Assembly (NCBI RefSeq): GCF_002028425.1
Contig: NZ_CP020042.1
Span: forward strand, 6,485,560 to 6,549,559
From: Streptomyces katrae
GTDB taxonomy: Bacteria > Actinomycetota > Actinomycetes > Streptomycetales > Streptomycetaceae
Direction of reading: 5' to 3'
Length of the DNA: 64,000 nt
How positions within the stretch are numbered: position 1 is the stretch's first letter; each line of letters opens with the position of its first letter. Below the pieces are notes generated by a model. That model saw only the letters and a list, made by a program, of their open reading frames with translations, was not told the origin of the DNA and did no database searches. Both the position numbers and the translations under genes were made by a program. This document shows positions 35,090 to 44,125 of the stretch, piece by piece.

Positions 35090-36024
35090 GCGGCCGGACC
35101 GTCCTCGGGGTCTTCCTGCGGCGGGTCCGTCAGCAGGCCGGTCCGCAGGGTCGCGAGGGTCCGGGTGAGCAGCCGGGACACGTGCATCTGCGAGATGCCG
35201 AGCCGCTCGCCGATCTGCGACTGGGTGAGCTCCTGGCCGAAGCGCAGGGACAGGATCTCCCGGTCCCGCTCGGGCAGCTCCGCCAGCAGCGGCTTGAGGG
35301 ATTCCAGGCACTCGATGCGCTCGTAGACCGGCTCCTCCTCGCCCAGCGGGCGCTGGGCCGTACCGGAGTCGGCGTCGTCCTGCGCCGGGGCGTCGAGCGA
35401 CCGCGAGGCGTACACCTGGGCGGCCCGGCGTCCCTCGGCCAGCTCGGCCTCCGTCAGTCCGAGCCGGTCGGCCAGCTCGGCGTCGGTGGCGCCGCGGCCC
35501 AGGTCCTGCTCCAGCTCGTCGGAGGCCTTGGCCAGGTTCAGCCGGAGCTCCTGGAGCCGGCGGGGGACCTTGACGGCCCAGCTGGTGTCGCGGAAGAAGC
35601 GTTTGATCTCACCGGTGACGGTGGGCAGCGCGAAGGTGGTGAACTCCACCCCGCGGCTGACGTCGTACCGGTTGATGGCCTTGATCAGGCCGATCGTGCC
35701 GACCTGGACGATGTCCTCGAAGGGCTCGCTGCGGCCGCGGAAGCGGCGGGCGGCGTACTTGACGAGGCTGAGGTTCAGCTCGACCAGGGTGTTGCGCACG
35801 TACGCGTACTCGGCCGTGCCCTCCTCCAGGGCGTTCAGCCGGCGGAACAGGGACCGCGAGAGGGTCCGGGCGTCGGCGGTGCTGGCCTTGAGCGGTTCGG
35901 CGAGCAGGTCCGCCACGGGCTCCCCCAGCGGTGTCGCCGGGTGGTCCTGCGGCGGGGCGGTACGGCAGGCGCTCCGCGGGGTTCCGCGGGTGGGGCGGGT
36001 GCGGGTCTGCTGGATTCGGGTCAT
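35071..36024 (-). CDS. SigF/SigB-family RNA polymerase sigma factor
   Basis: This 317-residue sigma-70 family protein of the SigB/SigF/SigG group has region 2 (LNLSLVKYAARRF, EDIVQVGTIGLIKAINRYD, FTTFALPTVTGEIKRFFRD), region 3 (VKVPRRLQELRLNL, TDAELADRLGLTEAEL) and region 4 (LPERDREILSLRFGQELTQS, IGERLGISQMHVSRLL). The ATG at 36024 has GGAGG eight bases upstream. No anti-sigma or anti-anti-sigma gene is adjacent. The upstream PP2C phosphatase and hybrid kinase suggest a stress module. Confidence 0.94.
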   Translation of the reverse strand: MTRIQQTRTRPTRGTPRSACRTAPPQDHPATPLGEPVADLLAEPLKASTADARTLSRSLFRRLNALEEGTAEYAYVRNTLVELNLSLVKYAARRFRGRSEPFEDIVQVGTIGLIKAINRYDVSRGVEFTTFALPTVTGEIKRFFRDTSWAVKVPRRLQELRLNLAKASDELEQDLGRGATDAELADRLGLTEAELAEGRRAAQVYASRSLDAPAQDDADSGTAQRPLGEEEPVYERIECLESLKPLLAELPERDREILSLRFGQELTQSQIGERLGISQMHVSRLLTRTLATLRTGLLTDPPQEDPEDGPAAQTSSG

Positions 36025-36104
36025 GGAACGGACCTCCGACCCATGTCGGGTTTCATCCCTTTCATACCCGTTCCTCAGAGAACGACCCATCTTGGGCGGG
36101 CGCC

Positions 36105-38405
36105 TCAGGTGACCCGCACCACCACCAGGCTGGTGTCGTCGTCGGTGTCCCCGAGGACCGCCGACATCAGCCGGTCCGCCAGCTCCTCCGCCGGCTCCGG
36201 CCGCAGCCGCTCCACCGCCCGGCGCAGCACCTCCAGGCTCTCGTCCAGGCCCACGTGCCGGCGCTCGACGAAACCGTCCGTGTACAGCAGCAGGGTGTCG
36301 TCGGACCGCAGCTCCGTGACGGTCTCCCCGTACCCGGCCCCCGGCAGCGCGCCGAGCAGGATGTTGTGCATGCCCTCCAGGAAACGGGCCCGGCCGCCGC
36401 GCAGCAGCAGCACCGGGGGATGGCCGGCCCCGCACCAGTGCAGCGAGCGGTCCGCCGGGTCGAACAGGGCGCACACCGCCGTCGCCGTCGGCTGCCCGGG
36501 CGTGCGCAGGGCCACCTCGTTCAGCCACTCCATCAGCCGGCCCGGGGTGTTCCCGGTGAAGGCCAGGCCGTGCAGCGCCCCGCGCAGGGCGATCATGGCC
36601 GTGGCGGAGTCGATGCCGTGCCCGGCGATGTCCCCCACCGTGACCAGCACCTTCCCGTCCGGCAGCGACTGCACGTCGTACCAGTCACCGCCCACCCGGT
36701 ACTCCGCGGCCGCCGGCCGGTAGCGGGCCGCCACCCGCAGACCGGGCGGGTTCTCCAGGGCCGGGGCCTCCGGGACGATGGCGTGCTGGAGGCCCAGCAC
36801 CAGGTGGTCGCGCAGCTCGGCCTCGATCCGCGCGGCCGACAGCTGGTCGTACGTGGCGGTCAGCGCCACCTCCGTGTGGTGCTGCGCCGACACGTCCTGG
36901 AACACCCCGACGATCCCGGTCAGCGCGCTGCCCGTCAGCACCGGCTCGGCCGCCACCCGCACCCGGCGCACCCCGCCCCCCGGCCGCACCGCCCGCACCA
37001 GGACCTGCCCGCCCGCGTGCCGGTCGGTCAGGGAGGCCAGCAGGCCCTCCAGCCGTGCCCTGTCCTGCGGGTGCAGCCGCGCGCCCAGGTTGCGCAGGGG
37101 CACGGCCGGATCCTCCGGGTGCAGCCCGAAGACCGGGTACGCGTGCGCGCTCCACACGGTCGTACCGGCCGCGAGGTCCTCCTCGAACACCGCCAGCTGC
37201 TCCAGCCGCGCCAGCGCCCGGGTCAACGGCGGCCCGCGCCGGTCGTCGGCGTGCCACATCACCGCCGTGCGCCCGCCGCCCAGCGGAAGCACCCGCACCT
37301 CGGCCATCGCGTGCTCGGCCGCCGCCGTCCCGGCCTTCGCGGGCCTGGCGTTCGGGGGAGCGGCCGGCAGGACGGGGGCGTACTGCGGGGCACCGGTGGC
37401 GTTCGCCCGCGCGAGCAGCCCGACCAGTTCCTCGTACACGGAGGGGAAGAGCTGCGCGACCGGCCGCCCGACGGGCGCGGGGAGGCTGCCGAGGTAGCGC
37501 ACGGCGGCGGGGTTGAGGTAGTCCACGGTGTGCGCCCGGCCGAAGCCCACGGCCTGGCCCCCGGCCGGGACCGTCACGCTGACGAGCATCGCCGGCATCA
37601 CGAGCTCGGAGAGGACGGCGGTCAGCCGGGGCGGCGCGGCCGGCCCGTGGTCCCTGAGGTCCAGCACCTGCCCGGCCGGGCGGCACAGGGCCGCGACGGT
37701 GGCGCGCACCGTGTCGTCGAGGCCCCGGGGTCCGGGCCAGACGACCAGGGCGAGCCCCGCGCTCTGGCCGGACCGGTGGAGCGGGACCAGCCCACGGGCC
37801 GCCTCGGCCCGGGGACCGGGCAGCCGGCCCTCCGCCCCCGGGCCGTCGGGGAACCAGGTGGGCAGGCCCATCGTGAGCGTGCGGTGCAGCGGTCCTTCGG
37901 TCTCGGGCGGGACCCAGCGCCAGTGCGTGGCCTCCAGCGGGGGCGCTCCGGCATGCCCGGCCAGTTCCAGGCAGTCGGTCTCGGTCCGCCGCCACAGATA
38001 GACGGACTCGATGCCGAGCCGCCGCAGGCCGCCCTCCAGCAGGGCCGAGGCCGCGGCGTCGGCGGTGTCGGAGGTCAGCACCGCGGTGGTGCCCCGGCGG
38101 ATCCGGCGGGCCTCGGCCGTCGGCACCGCCACCTCCGCCGCCCCCGGGCCGGAACCGTGGACGGCGTCCGGGCCGATCGCCGCGTTGACGATGTCCGCCG
38201 CGAGGTCGGTGGCGCTCAGCCCCGTCGACACGGCCAGTCTGAGCAGGTGGTCGTTCGCCTCGGCGGGCGGCACCGACAGCTGGGCCATCAGCACCCCGCA
38301 GGCCAGGTCCAGGAGACTGCGCCGGGCCCGGTCGGCGTGCAGGGCGGCCACCTCGGCCGTCAGGTCCGCGACGGTCGAGGCGAGTCCGCTCTCGGGCTGG
38401 GCCAT
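36105..38405 (-). CDS. ANTAR-GAF/PAS-PP2C (SpoIIE-type) phosphatase
   Basis: This 766-residue multidomain signalling protein begins with an ANTAR-like three-helix domain (about residues 13-78, LLDLACGVLMAQLSVPPAEA). A GAF-like region (110-250), two PAS-like regions (265-390 and 400-510, FGLHPEDPAVPLRNL) and a C-terminal SpoIIE PP2C domain (545-766) follow. The PP2C metal ligands appear in VGGDWYDV, VGDIAGHGIDS and the final DDDTSLVVV. SpoIIE-type enzymes dephosphorylate anti-anti-sigma factors. ANTAR domains usually bind RNA in antitermination, an uncommon pairing. It starts nine bases after the hybrid kinase stop and is therefore co-transcribed. Confidence 0.9.
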   Translation of the reverse strand: MAQPESGLASTVADLTAEVAALHADRARRSLLDLACGVLMAQLSVPPAEANDHLLRLAVSTGLSATDLAADIVNAAIGPDAVHGSGPGAAEVAVPTAEARRIRRGTTAVLTSDTADAAASALLEGGLRRLGIESVYLWRRTETDCLELAGHAGAPPLEATHWRWVPPETEGPLHRTLTMGLPTWFPDGPGAEGRLPGPRAEAARGLVPLHRSGQSAGLALVVWPGPRGLDDTVRATVAALCRPAGQVLDLRDHGPAAPPRLTAVLSELVMPAMLVSVTVPAGGQAVGFGRAHTVDYLNPAAVRYLGSLPAPVGRPVAQLFPSVYEELVGLLARANATGAPQYAPVLPAAPPNARPAKAGTAAAEHAMAEVRVLPLGGGRTAVMWHADDRRGPPLTRALARLEQLAVFEEDLAAGTTVWSAHAYPVFGLHPEDPAVPLRNLGARLHPQDRARLEGLLASLTDRHAGGQVLVRAVRPGGGVRRVRVAAEPVLTGSALTGIVGVFQDVSAQHHTEVALTATYDQLSAARIEAELRDHLVLGLQHAIVPEAPALENPPGLRVAARYRPAAAEYRVGGDWYDVQSLPDGKVLVTVGDIAGHGIDSATAMIALRGALHGLAFTGNTPGRLMEWLNEVALRTPGQPTATAVCALFDPADRSLHWCGAGHPPVLLLRGGRARFLEGMHNILLGALPGAGYGETVTELRSDDTLLLYTDGFVERRHVGLDESLEVLRRAVERLRPEPAEELADRLMSAVLGDTDDDTSLVVVRVT

Positions 38406-38414
38406 GAGGCTTCC

Positions 38415-41363
38415 TCAGCGGGGTGTCAGCCAGGTGCGCAGGGCGGTGAGCAGCCGGTCGGGGGCCACCGGTTTGACCACGTAGTCGGACGCCCCGGCCG
38501 CCAGGGCCTCCGTCCGGTCGCCCGGCATCGCCTTCGCGGTCACCACCACCACGGGCAGCTCCGCCAGCCGGGGCATGGCCCGGATGGCCCGGGTGGTGGC
38601 GTAGCCGTCGAGGCCGGCCATCATCAGGTCCATCACCACCAGGTCGACCTCCGGGTGCGCGGCCAGCATCCGGATCGCGGCCTCGCCGTTGTCGCAGGTC
38701 AGTACCTGCATGCCCGCGGACTTCAGCACCTCGGTGAGGGCGTAGACGTTGCGGGTGTCGTCGTCGACGACGAGCACCGTCCGGTCCCGCAGGCCCTCGT
38801 CGTCCACCGGCGCGGCGAGCGCGGCGGCAATGGCATCGTCCTGCTCCTCCTCGCTCCCGGCCGGCGCCGGCCGGGCCTGCGTCCTGCCGTCGTGCTCCGG
38901 CAGGTAGAGGGTGAAGCAGCTGCCCTGGCCCAGCGTGCTCTCGGCGGTGAGGGTCCCGCCGAGCAGCTTGGAGACCTCGCGGCTGATGGACAGGCCCAGG
39001 CCGGTGCCGCCGTACGCCCGGTCGGTCCCGCTGTCGCCCTGCTGGAACGCGTCGAAGACGGACTCGAGCTGTTCGGCGGGGATGCCGATGCCGGTGTCGA
39101 TGACCCGGAAGGCGAGGACCGGCCCCGCCCCGCGCAGCGGTTCGGGCACCTCCTGCGGGGCGGTCTGCTGGACGCGCAGGGCGACCCCGCCGGTGTGGGT
39201 GAACTTCAGGGCGTTGGAGACCAGGTTGCGCAGCACCTGGCGCAGCCGGGCCTCGTCGGTGACCAGCCCCTCGCCCGCCGACGGCGCCCCGCTCACGGTG
39301 AACTCCAGGCCCCGCTCGTCCGCGACGGGCCGGAAGGTGACGTCCACGTAGTCCAGGACCCGCTGGAGGGACACCGGCTCCGGGTGCACGTCCATCCGTC
39401 CGGCCTCCACCTTCGACAGGTCGAGGATGTCGTTGATCAGCTGGAGCAGGTCGGAGCCGGCCGAGTGGATGACGGCCGCGTAGTCGGCCTGCTTCTCGGT
39501 CAGGTTGCCCTCGGCGTTCTGCGCCAGGAGCTGGGCGAGGATCAGCAGGCTGTTGAGCGGGGTGCGCAGTTCGTGGCTCATGTTGGCCAGGAACTCCGAC
39601 TTGTAGAGGGAGGCCCGGGCCAGCTCCTGGGCCCGCTCCTCCAGTTCCTGGCGGGCCTGTTCGATCTGGTGGTTCTTCCGCTCGATGTCCCGGTTGCGGT
39701 CGGCCAGCAGGGCCGCCTTGTCCTGGAGTTCGGCGTTGCTGCGCTGGAGTTCGCGCTGGCGGGCCTGGAGTTCGCCGGACCGGGCGCTGAGCTCGGCGGT
39801 CAGCAGCTGCGAGCGTTCCAGCAGCTCGTCGGTACGGGCGTTGGCGGTCAGGGAGCTGACGTTGACCCCCAGCAGCTCGGTGAACTGCTCCAGGAAATCT
39901 CGGTGCAGGGGAGCGAAGGGGCGCAGGGAGGCGAGTTCCAGGGCGCCGAGCACCTGCCCTTCGAAGACGATGGGCAGCACGATCAGGGTGGTGGGGTCGG
40001 CGGAGCCCGTCCCGGTGAGCACCGGTGCGTACCCGGGCGGCAGTTCGTCCACGACGACCACCCGGTGGTCGGCGGCCGCCTGCCCGACCAGGGACTGTCC
40101 CACGCGGAAGCGACGGGGCACGCAGGAGGGGTCGTCGGGCAGCCCGTACGAGGCGATCGCGACGAGTTCCGGTGCCTGGCCCTCGGCCCGGTCGGCGCCC
40201 ACGGCGCCCTGCGGGCCGTCCTGGGCCAGGAAGAAGCAGCCGTACTGCGCGTGCACCAGGGGCGGCACCTCGCGCATGATCAGCTGGGCCACCGTGGTCA
40301 GGTCGCGCCGGCCCTGGATCCCGCCGGAGATCCGCGCGAGCTGGGTCTTGAGCCAGTCCTTCTCCTCGTTGGCCCGGGTGGTGGCGCGCAGCGACTCCAC
40401 CATGGAGTTGATGTTGTCCTTGAGCGCGCCGACCTCCCCGGGAGCCTCGACGGTGACGGTACGGGTCAGGTCGCCGCGGGCCACGGCGCTGGTGACCTCC
40501 GCGATGGCCCGGACCTGGCTGGTGAGGTTCGCCGCGAGCTCGTTGACGTTCTCGGTGAGCCGGCGCCAGGTGCCGGACACGTCCGCCACCTCGGCCTGGC
40601 CGCCGAGCCGTCCCTCGCTGCCGACCTCCCGGGCCACCCGGGTCACCTCGGCCGCGAACGACCCCAGCTGGTCGACCATGGTGTTGATGGTGGTCTTGAG
40701 CTCCAGGATCTCCCCGCGGGCGTCCACGTCGATCTTGCGGGTGAGGTCGCCCTCGGCGACGGCCGTGGTGACCTGCGCGATGTTGCGGACCTGGTTGGTG
40801 AGGTTGTCCGCCATCGAGTTCACGTTGTTGGTGAGGTCCATCCAGGTGCCCGAGACCCCGTGGACGGTCGCCTGTCCGCCCAGGTTGCCCTCCGTGCCGA
40901 CCTCCCGGGCCACCCGGGTGACCTCCTCCGCGAAGGAGGACAGACGCTCGACCATCGTGTTGATGGTGTCCTTCAGCTCCAGGATCTCCCCGCGCGCGTC
41001 GACCCTGATCTTCTGCGTGAGGTCGCCCCTGGCCACCGCCGTGGCCACCTGGGAGATGTTGCGCACCTGCGAGGTCAGGTTGTCCGCCATGCTGTTGACG
41101 GCGTCGGTGAGCTCGCGCCACACGCCCCCCACGGGCGGCACCCGCGCCTGCCCGCCGAGCCGGCCCTCCCCGCCGACCTCCTGCGCCACCCGGGTCACCT
41201 CGGTGGTCACGAGGGACAGCTGGGCGACCATGCCGTTGAAGACGGCCGCGATGTTTCCGGGCAGGCCGCCGGCGTCCTCCGGAAGCCGGGTGTCCAGATT
41301 GCCGTCGCGGACCGCCATCAGGCCCGCGAGCAGCTGTTCCAGCGTTCTGTCTGTCTCGTCCAT
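38415..41363 (-). CDS. Soluble hybrid histidine kinase with tandem HAMP units
   Basis: This 982-residue kinase has no membrane helix. The first 360 residues are about four HAMP-type units with a near 92-residue period, each containing a variant of [17 protein letters not shown] and [15 protein letters not shown]. Next come a GAF domain (about 375-530), a coiled coil, HisKA with phosphoacceptor His in SHELRTPLN (near 596), HATPase ([26 protein letters not shown]) and a receiver domain with Asp near 909 ([12 protein letters not shown]). The plan matches Nik1/group III-type hybrid kinases that sense osmotic or internal cues. It leads the operon with the PP2C phosphatase. Confidence 0.93.
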   Translation of the reverse strand: MDETDRTLEQLLAGLMAVRDGNLDTRLPEDAGGLPGNIAAVFNGMVAQLSLVTTEVTRVAQEVGGEGRLGGQARVPPVGGVWRELTDAVNSMADNLTSQVRNISQVATAVARGDLTQKIRVDARGEILELKDTINTMVERLSSFAEEVTRVAREVGTEGNLGGQATVHGVSGTWMDLTNNVNSMADNLTNQVRNIAQVTTAVAEGDLTRKIDVDARGEILELKTTINTMVDQLGSFAAEVTRVAREVGSEGRLGGQAEVADVSGTWRRLTENVNELAANLTSQVRAIAEVTSAVARGDLTRTVTVEAPGEVGALKDNINSMVESLRATTRANEEKDWLKTQLARISGGIQGRRDLTTVAQLIMREVPPLVHAQYGCFFLAQDGPQGAVGADRAEGQAPELVAIASYGLPDDPSCVPRRFRVGQSLVGQAAADHRVVVVDELPPGYAPVLTGTGSADPTTLIVLPIVFEGQVLGALELASLRPFAPLHRDFLEQFTELLGVNVSSLTANARTDELLERSQLLTAELSARSGELQARQRELQRSNAELQDKAALLADRNRDIERKNHQIEQARQELEERAQELARASLYKSEFLANMSHELRTPLNSLLILAQLLAQNAEGNLTEKQADYAAVIHSAGSDLLQLINDILDLSKVEAGRMDVHPEPVSLQRVLDYVDVTFRPVADERGLEFTVSGAPSAGEGLVTDEARLRQVLRNLVSNALKFTHTGGVALRVQQTAPQEVPEPLRGAGPVLAFRVIDTGIGIPAEQLESVFDAFQQGDSGTDRAYGGTGLGLSISREVSKLLGGTLTAESTLGQGSCFTLYLPEHDGRTQARPAPAGSEEEQDDAIAAALAAPVDDEGLRDRTVLVVDDDTRNVYALTEVLKSAGMQVLTCDNGEAAIRMLAAHPEVDLVVMDLMMAGLDGYATTRAIRAMPRLAELPVVVVTAKAMPGDRTEALAAGASDYVVKPVAPDRLLTALRTWLTPR

Positions 41364-41598
41364 GGCCAGTCCCGTAGAGGAGCCGTCGCCTCCACTGTGA
41401 CACGTGAGGCTTCGTCCCGGAGTCCGGCGCCGCCCGCCGCCCGCCGCCCGCCGCCCTACTCCGTACCGGTGACGCGGCGGCCCCCGCCCGGCGTGCCTCC
41501 CGCCCGGCCGGGACCCCGCGCCCGGGAGGGCGGTAGACCTGGCTCCGCGGACGGACAGGGGCGCCGCGGGCAGGGCGGACGGACAGCGGGGAGACGCG

Positions 41599-42093
41599 AT
41601 GGAGGGTACGGCGAAGGGCCCGGCGGCCGCGGGCGCGGCGGCGGAGCTGTTCGCGTGGTGGGCGGCCGGCCTCGTCCTCCAGGTGCTCTTCATCAGCACC
41701 CTGTCCTGGCCCGAACTGGCCGTCGCGGCAGCCGGCGCCGCCCTGGCGGCCGTGGCCGCGCGGGCGGTACGGCGCGCCGCGGGCGCCCGCACCGGAGGCC
41801 GCGCCCGGCTGCTGACCGCCCTGCTGCTGTTCCCCGGCGCCCTGCTCACCGACACCGGGCGGCTGACCGCCGCCACCGCCCGCGTCCTGCGCGGCCGGCG
41901 GGTCACCGGCCGGTTCCACACGGTACGGCTGCGCCCGGGCAGTGGCACGGCCTGGGTCTGCGGGCTGCTCTCGGCCACCCCGGGCCTGTACGTCGTCGAG
42001 ATCGGGCCGCCCGGCGCCACCGCCCTCGCCCACACCCTGCCCGGCCGCCCCACCGCCCTCGAACGCGCCCTGACCAGCGGCGGCCGCGGATGA
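41599..42093 (+). CDS. mnhE: Mrp-type Na+/H+ antiporter subunit E
   Basis: This 164-residue MrpE/MnhE subunit has N-terminal membrane helices (LFAWWAAGLVLQVLFISTLS, LAVAAAGAALAAVAARA), then LLLFPGALLTDTGRL and a cytoplasmic GTAWVCGLLSATPGLYVVEI domain. The ATG at 41599 follows GGGGAGA. Its stop overlaps the F-subunit start (ATGA). It is the first gene of a seven-gene operon encoding one membrane complex. Confidence 0.88.
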   Translation: MEGTAKGPAAAGAAAELFAWWAAGLVLQVLFISTLSWPELAVAAAGAALAAVAARAVRRAAGARTGGRARLLTALLLFPGALLTDTGRLTAATARVLRGRRVTGRFHTVRLRPGSGTAWVCGLLSATPGLYVVEIGPPGATALAHTLPGRPTALERALTSGGRG

Positions 42094-42413
42094 GCGGGAG
42101 CACGGGCGAGCAGTGGAACGTCTGGCTCGGCGCCGCCGCCGTCCTGCTGGTCCTCGGCCTGCCGCCCGGTCTGGCGGCCGGCTGCCGGGGCACCCCGCCG
42201 CAGCGGCTGGCCGGCCTCGCCCTGACCGGGACCACGGCCACCGTCGTACTGCTCCTGGCCGCACGCGGCTTCGGCCGCAGCGGCTACGAGGACCTCGGCC
42301 TGGTCCTGGCCGTACTGGGCCCGGTCGGCGTCCTGGTCTTCGCCCGCGTCCTGGGCCGCCCCCAGAGGTCCCCGGAGCGCCCCGGGAAGGAGGGTGACGG
42401 TGGATCCCCGTGA
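42090..42413 (+). CDS. mnhF: Mrp-type antiporter subunit F
   Basis: This 107-residue small membrane protein has three helices (WLGAAAVLLVLGLPPGLAAG, LAGLALTGTTATVVLLLAAR, LVLAVLGPVGVLVFARVLG). Size, helix number and position between E and G identify MrpF. It is translationally coupled at both ends. Confidence 0.82.
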   Translation: MSGSTGEQWNVWLGAAAVLLVLGLPPGLAAGCRGTPPQRLAGLALTGTTATVVLLLAARGFGRSGYEDLGLVLAVLGPVGVLVFARVLGRPQRSPERPGKEGDGGSP

Positions 42414-42708
42414 AGTCTGCGCCGTCGTCCTGCTCGCCGCCGGGACCGGGGTCCTGCTGCTGTCGGGAGCCGCGCTGCTGGCGCTGCCCCGGCCCTACGC
42501 ACGGCTGCACGCCCTGTCGTCCGCCTCCTCCCTGGGCGCCCCGCTGTGCGCCCTCGCCCTGGCGGTGGCCGCCGGGCCCGGCCGGGAGGCGGGGAAACTG
42601 CTGGTCGTGGCCGCGCTCATGGTGCTGGGCGGAACCCTGACCACCCTCGCCGTGGGCCGCTCCACCGCCGTGGACGAGGGCCGCGTCCCCCGGGACTCCC
42701 CGCCGTGA
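42400..42708 (+). CDS. mnhG: Mrp-type antiporter subunit G
   Basis: This 102-residue MrpG subunit has three helices and the conserved LPRPYARLHALSSASSLGAP motif after helix one. I chose GTG 42400, seven bases after AGGAGG; GTG 42394 lies inside the ribosome-binding site. It overlaps the F gene end by 14 bp. Confidence 0.88.
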   Translation: MDPREVCAVVLLAAGTGVLLLSGAALLALPRPYARLHALSSASSLGAPLCALALAVAAGPGREAGKLLVVAALMVLGGTLTTLAVGRSTAVDEGRVPRDSPP

Positions 42709-42995
42709 CCCCCGTCGGGCTCCTCGTCGACCTCACCGTGCTGCTGGTCGCGGCCGTCGCCACCGTCGCCGTCCGCACCCACGACCCGGTCCGCCAGGCC
42801 GTCGTGCTCAGCCAGCTCGGGCTCCTGCTCGCCCTGCTGTTCACCTTCCTCCAGGCCCCCGACGTGGCACTGTCCCAGCTGGCCGTGGGCACCGTCGTCA
42901 CCCCGCTGCTGATCATGCTGACCGTCCGCAAGATCCGCCGGCAGACCGGATCGGCCACCGGCGGCGGGCGGCGCGGCCGGGGCGGGAACCGGTGA
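42705..42995 (+). CDS. DUF4040 (MbhD/MrpA C-terminal-like) subunit
   Basis: This 96-residue membrane protein contains HDPVRQAVVLSQLGLLLALL and QAPDVALSQLAVGTVVTPLL, the MbhD-like DUF4040 unit that forms the C-terminal end of MrpA in classical Mrp complexes. Here it is a separate gene, coupled to G by GTGA. The remaining NuoL-like part of MrpA is absent from the operon. Confidence 0.85.
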   Translation: MTPVGLLVDLTVLLVAAVATVAVRTHDPVRQAVVLSQLGLLLALLFTFLQAPDVALSQLAVGTVVTPLLIMLTVRKIRRQTGSATGGGRRGRGGNR

Positions 42996-43720
42996 ACCGC
43001 ACCGCGCGCACCACGCTGTTCTGGTGCGCGGCCCTGGCCATCGCCCTCTGCTACGGGATCTCCTGCGGGCACCTCCCCGGCTTCGGCGGGTCCTTCCACC
43101 CCTACGCCGACCGGGCCGTCCCGGCCGCCCTGGCGCACCGCACCGCGAACGCCGTCGCCTCCGTCAACTTCGACCAGCGCGGATTCGACACCCTGGGCGA
43201 GGAGTTCATCCTCTTCACCGCGGTCCTCGGCGCCGCGATGGTCCTGCGCCGGGCCCGCGACGAGCACACCGTCAGCCCCCGCCCCGGCCGCGTCCTGCCC
43301 ACCGTCCGCCTGGCCGGCACCGTGCTCCTGCCGGTCGCCCTCGTCACCGGTGTGTACGTCATCGCCCACGGGCAGCTCACCCCCGGCGGCGGGTTCCAGG
43401 GCGGCGTGGCCCTCGCCACCGGACTGCACGTCGCCTACCTGGCGGCCGACTACCGGGTGCTGCGCAACGTCCGCCCCCGGACCGTCCTCGACCTCGCCGA
43501 CGCGATGGCGGCCGGCGCCTTCGCCGCCCTCGGGCTGGCCGGTCTGGCCTGGGGATCGGCCTACCTGGAGAACGTCCTGCCCTGGGGCGTGCAGGGCCAG
43601 ATCGTCTCCGGCGGCACCGTGCCCCTGCTCAACGCCGCCGTGGGGGTGGAGGTCGGCTCCGCCCTCGTCGTACTGCTCGCCGCCTTCCTCGACCAGGCCC
43701 TGGAGATCGAGACCGGATGA
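42992..43720 (+). CDS. MbhE-MrpB fusion subunit
   Basis: This 242-residue membrane protein joins two units. Residues 1-90 carry the MbhE/MrpA-tail signature (ASVNFDQRGFDTLGEEFILF). Residues 100-242 carry MrpB (GVYVIAHGQLTPGGGFQGGV). In most bacteria these sit in MrpA and MrpB; here they are fused to each other. Overlaps with both neighbours support one translational unit. Confidence 0.85.
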   Translation: MNRTARTTLFWCAALAIALCYGISCGHLPGFGGSFHPYADRAVPAALAHRTANAVASVNFDQRGFDTLGEEFILFTAVLGAAMVLRRARDEHTVSPRPGRVLPTVRLAGTVLLPVALVTGVYVIAHGQLTPGGGFQGGVALATGLHVAYLAADYRVLRNVRPRTVLDLADAMAAGAFAALGLAGLAWGSAYLENVLPWGVQGQIVSGGTVPLLNAAVGVEVGSALVVLLAAFLDQALEIETG

Positions 43721-44109
43721 CGACCACCCTGCTGGCGGCCGCCCCGGCGACCGGCCAGGCCACCACCGACCCGTTGCCCTACCTCGCCGCCGGCTGGATC
43801 CTCCTCGCCGGCCTCCACGGCCTGGTCACCAGCCGCCACGCCGTGCACGCCATCGGCTGCCTCACCGTGGTCCAGTCCGGCACGTACGTCCTGCTGCTGG
43901 CCGTCGGCTACCGGCGGGGCGCAACCGCCCCCTACTTCACCGACATCCCGCCCACCACCCCGGTGGCCGACCCCGTGGCCCACGCCCTCACCCTCACCGA
44001 CGTGGTCGTGGGGGCCGCCGTCAGCGCCCTGCTGCTCGCCCTCGTCCTGCAGACCGCCAAACGGCACGGCACCGCCGACCCCGACGCCCTGACCGGCCTC
44101 AAGGGCTGA
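43717..44109 (+). CDS. mnhC: Mrp-type antiporter subunit C (NuoK-like)
   Basis: This 130-residue NuoK/MrpC-like protein has three helices with HAIGCLTVVQSGTYVLLLAV and the conserved DPVAHALTLTDVVVGAAVSA, which holds the membrane-embedded functional region. The ATG at 43717 overlaps the previous stop. Confidence 0.88.
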   Translation: MTTTLLAAAPATGQATTDPLPYLAAGWILLAGLHGLVTSRHAVHAIGCLTVVQSGTYVLLLAVGYRRGATAPYFTDIPPTTPVADPVAHALTLTDVVVGAAVSALLLALVLQTAKRHGTADPDALTGLKG

Positions 44110-44125
44110 GGGCCCGGTACCCACC

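Noticed and set aside
40380..41260. Long imperfect DNA tandem repeats
   Set aside because: They are explained by the repeated HAMP units of the hybrid kinase (about 276 bp each).
35931..42413. A very long forward frame (about 2160 codons) across the sigma, phosphatase and kinase genes
   Set aside because: It is the antisense shadow of high-GC genes: Arg/Gly/Pro-rich, no domains, and opposite to clear coding genes. Only its last 107 codons (MnhF) are real.
36685..42510. A 1941-codon reverse frame
   Set aside because: It covers the kinase and antiporter region in the wrong frame, with shadow composition and no start signal.
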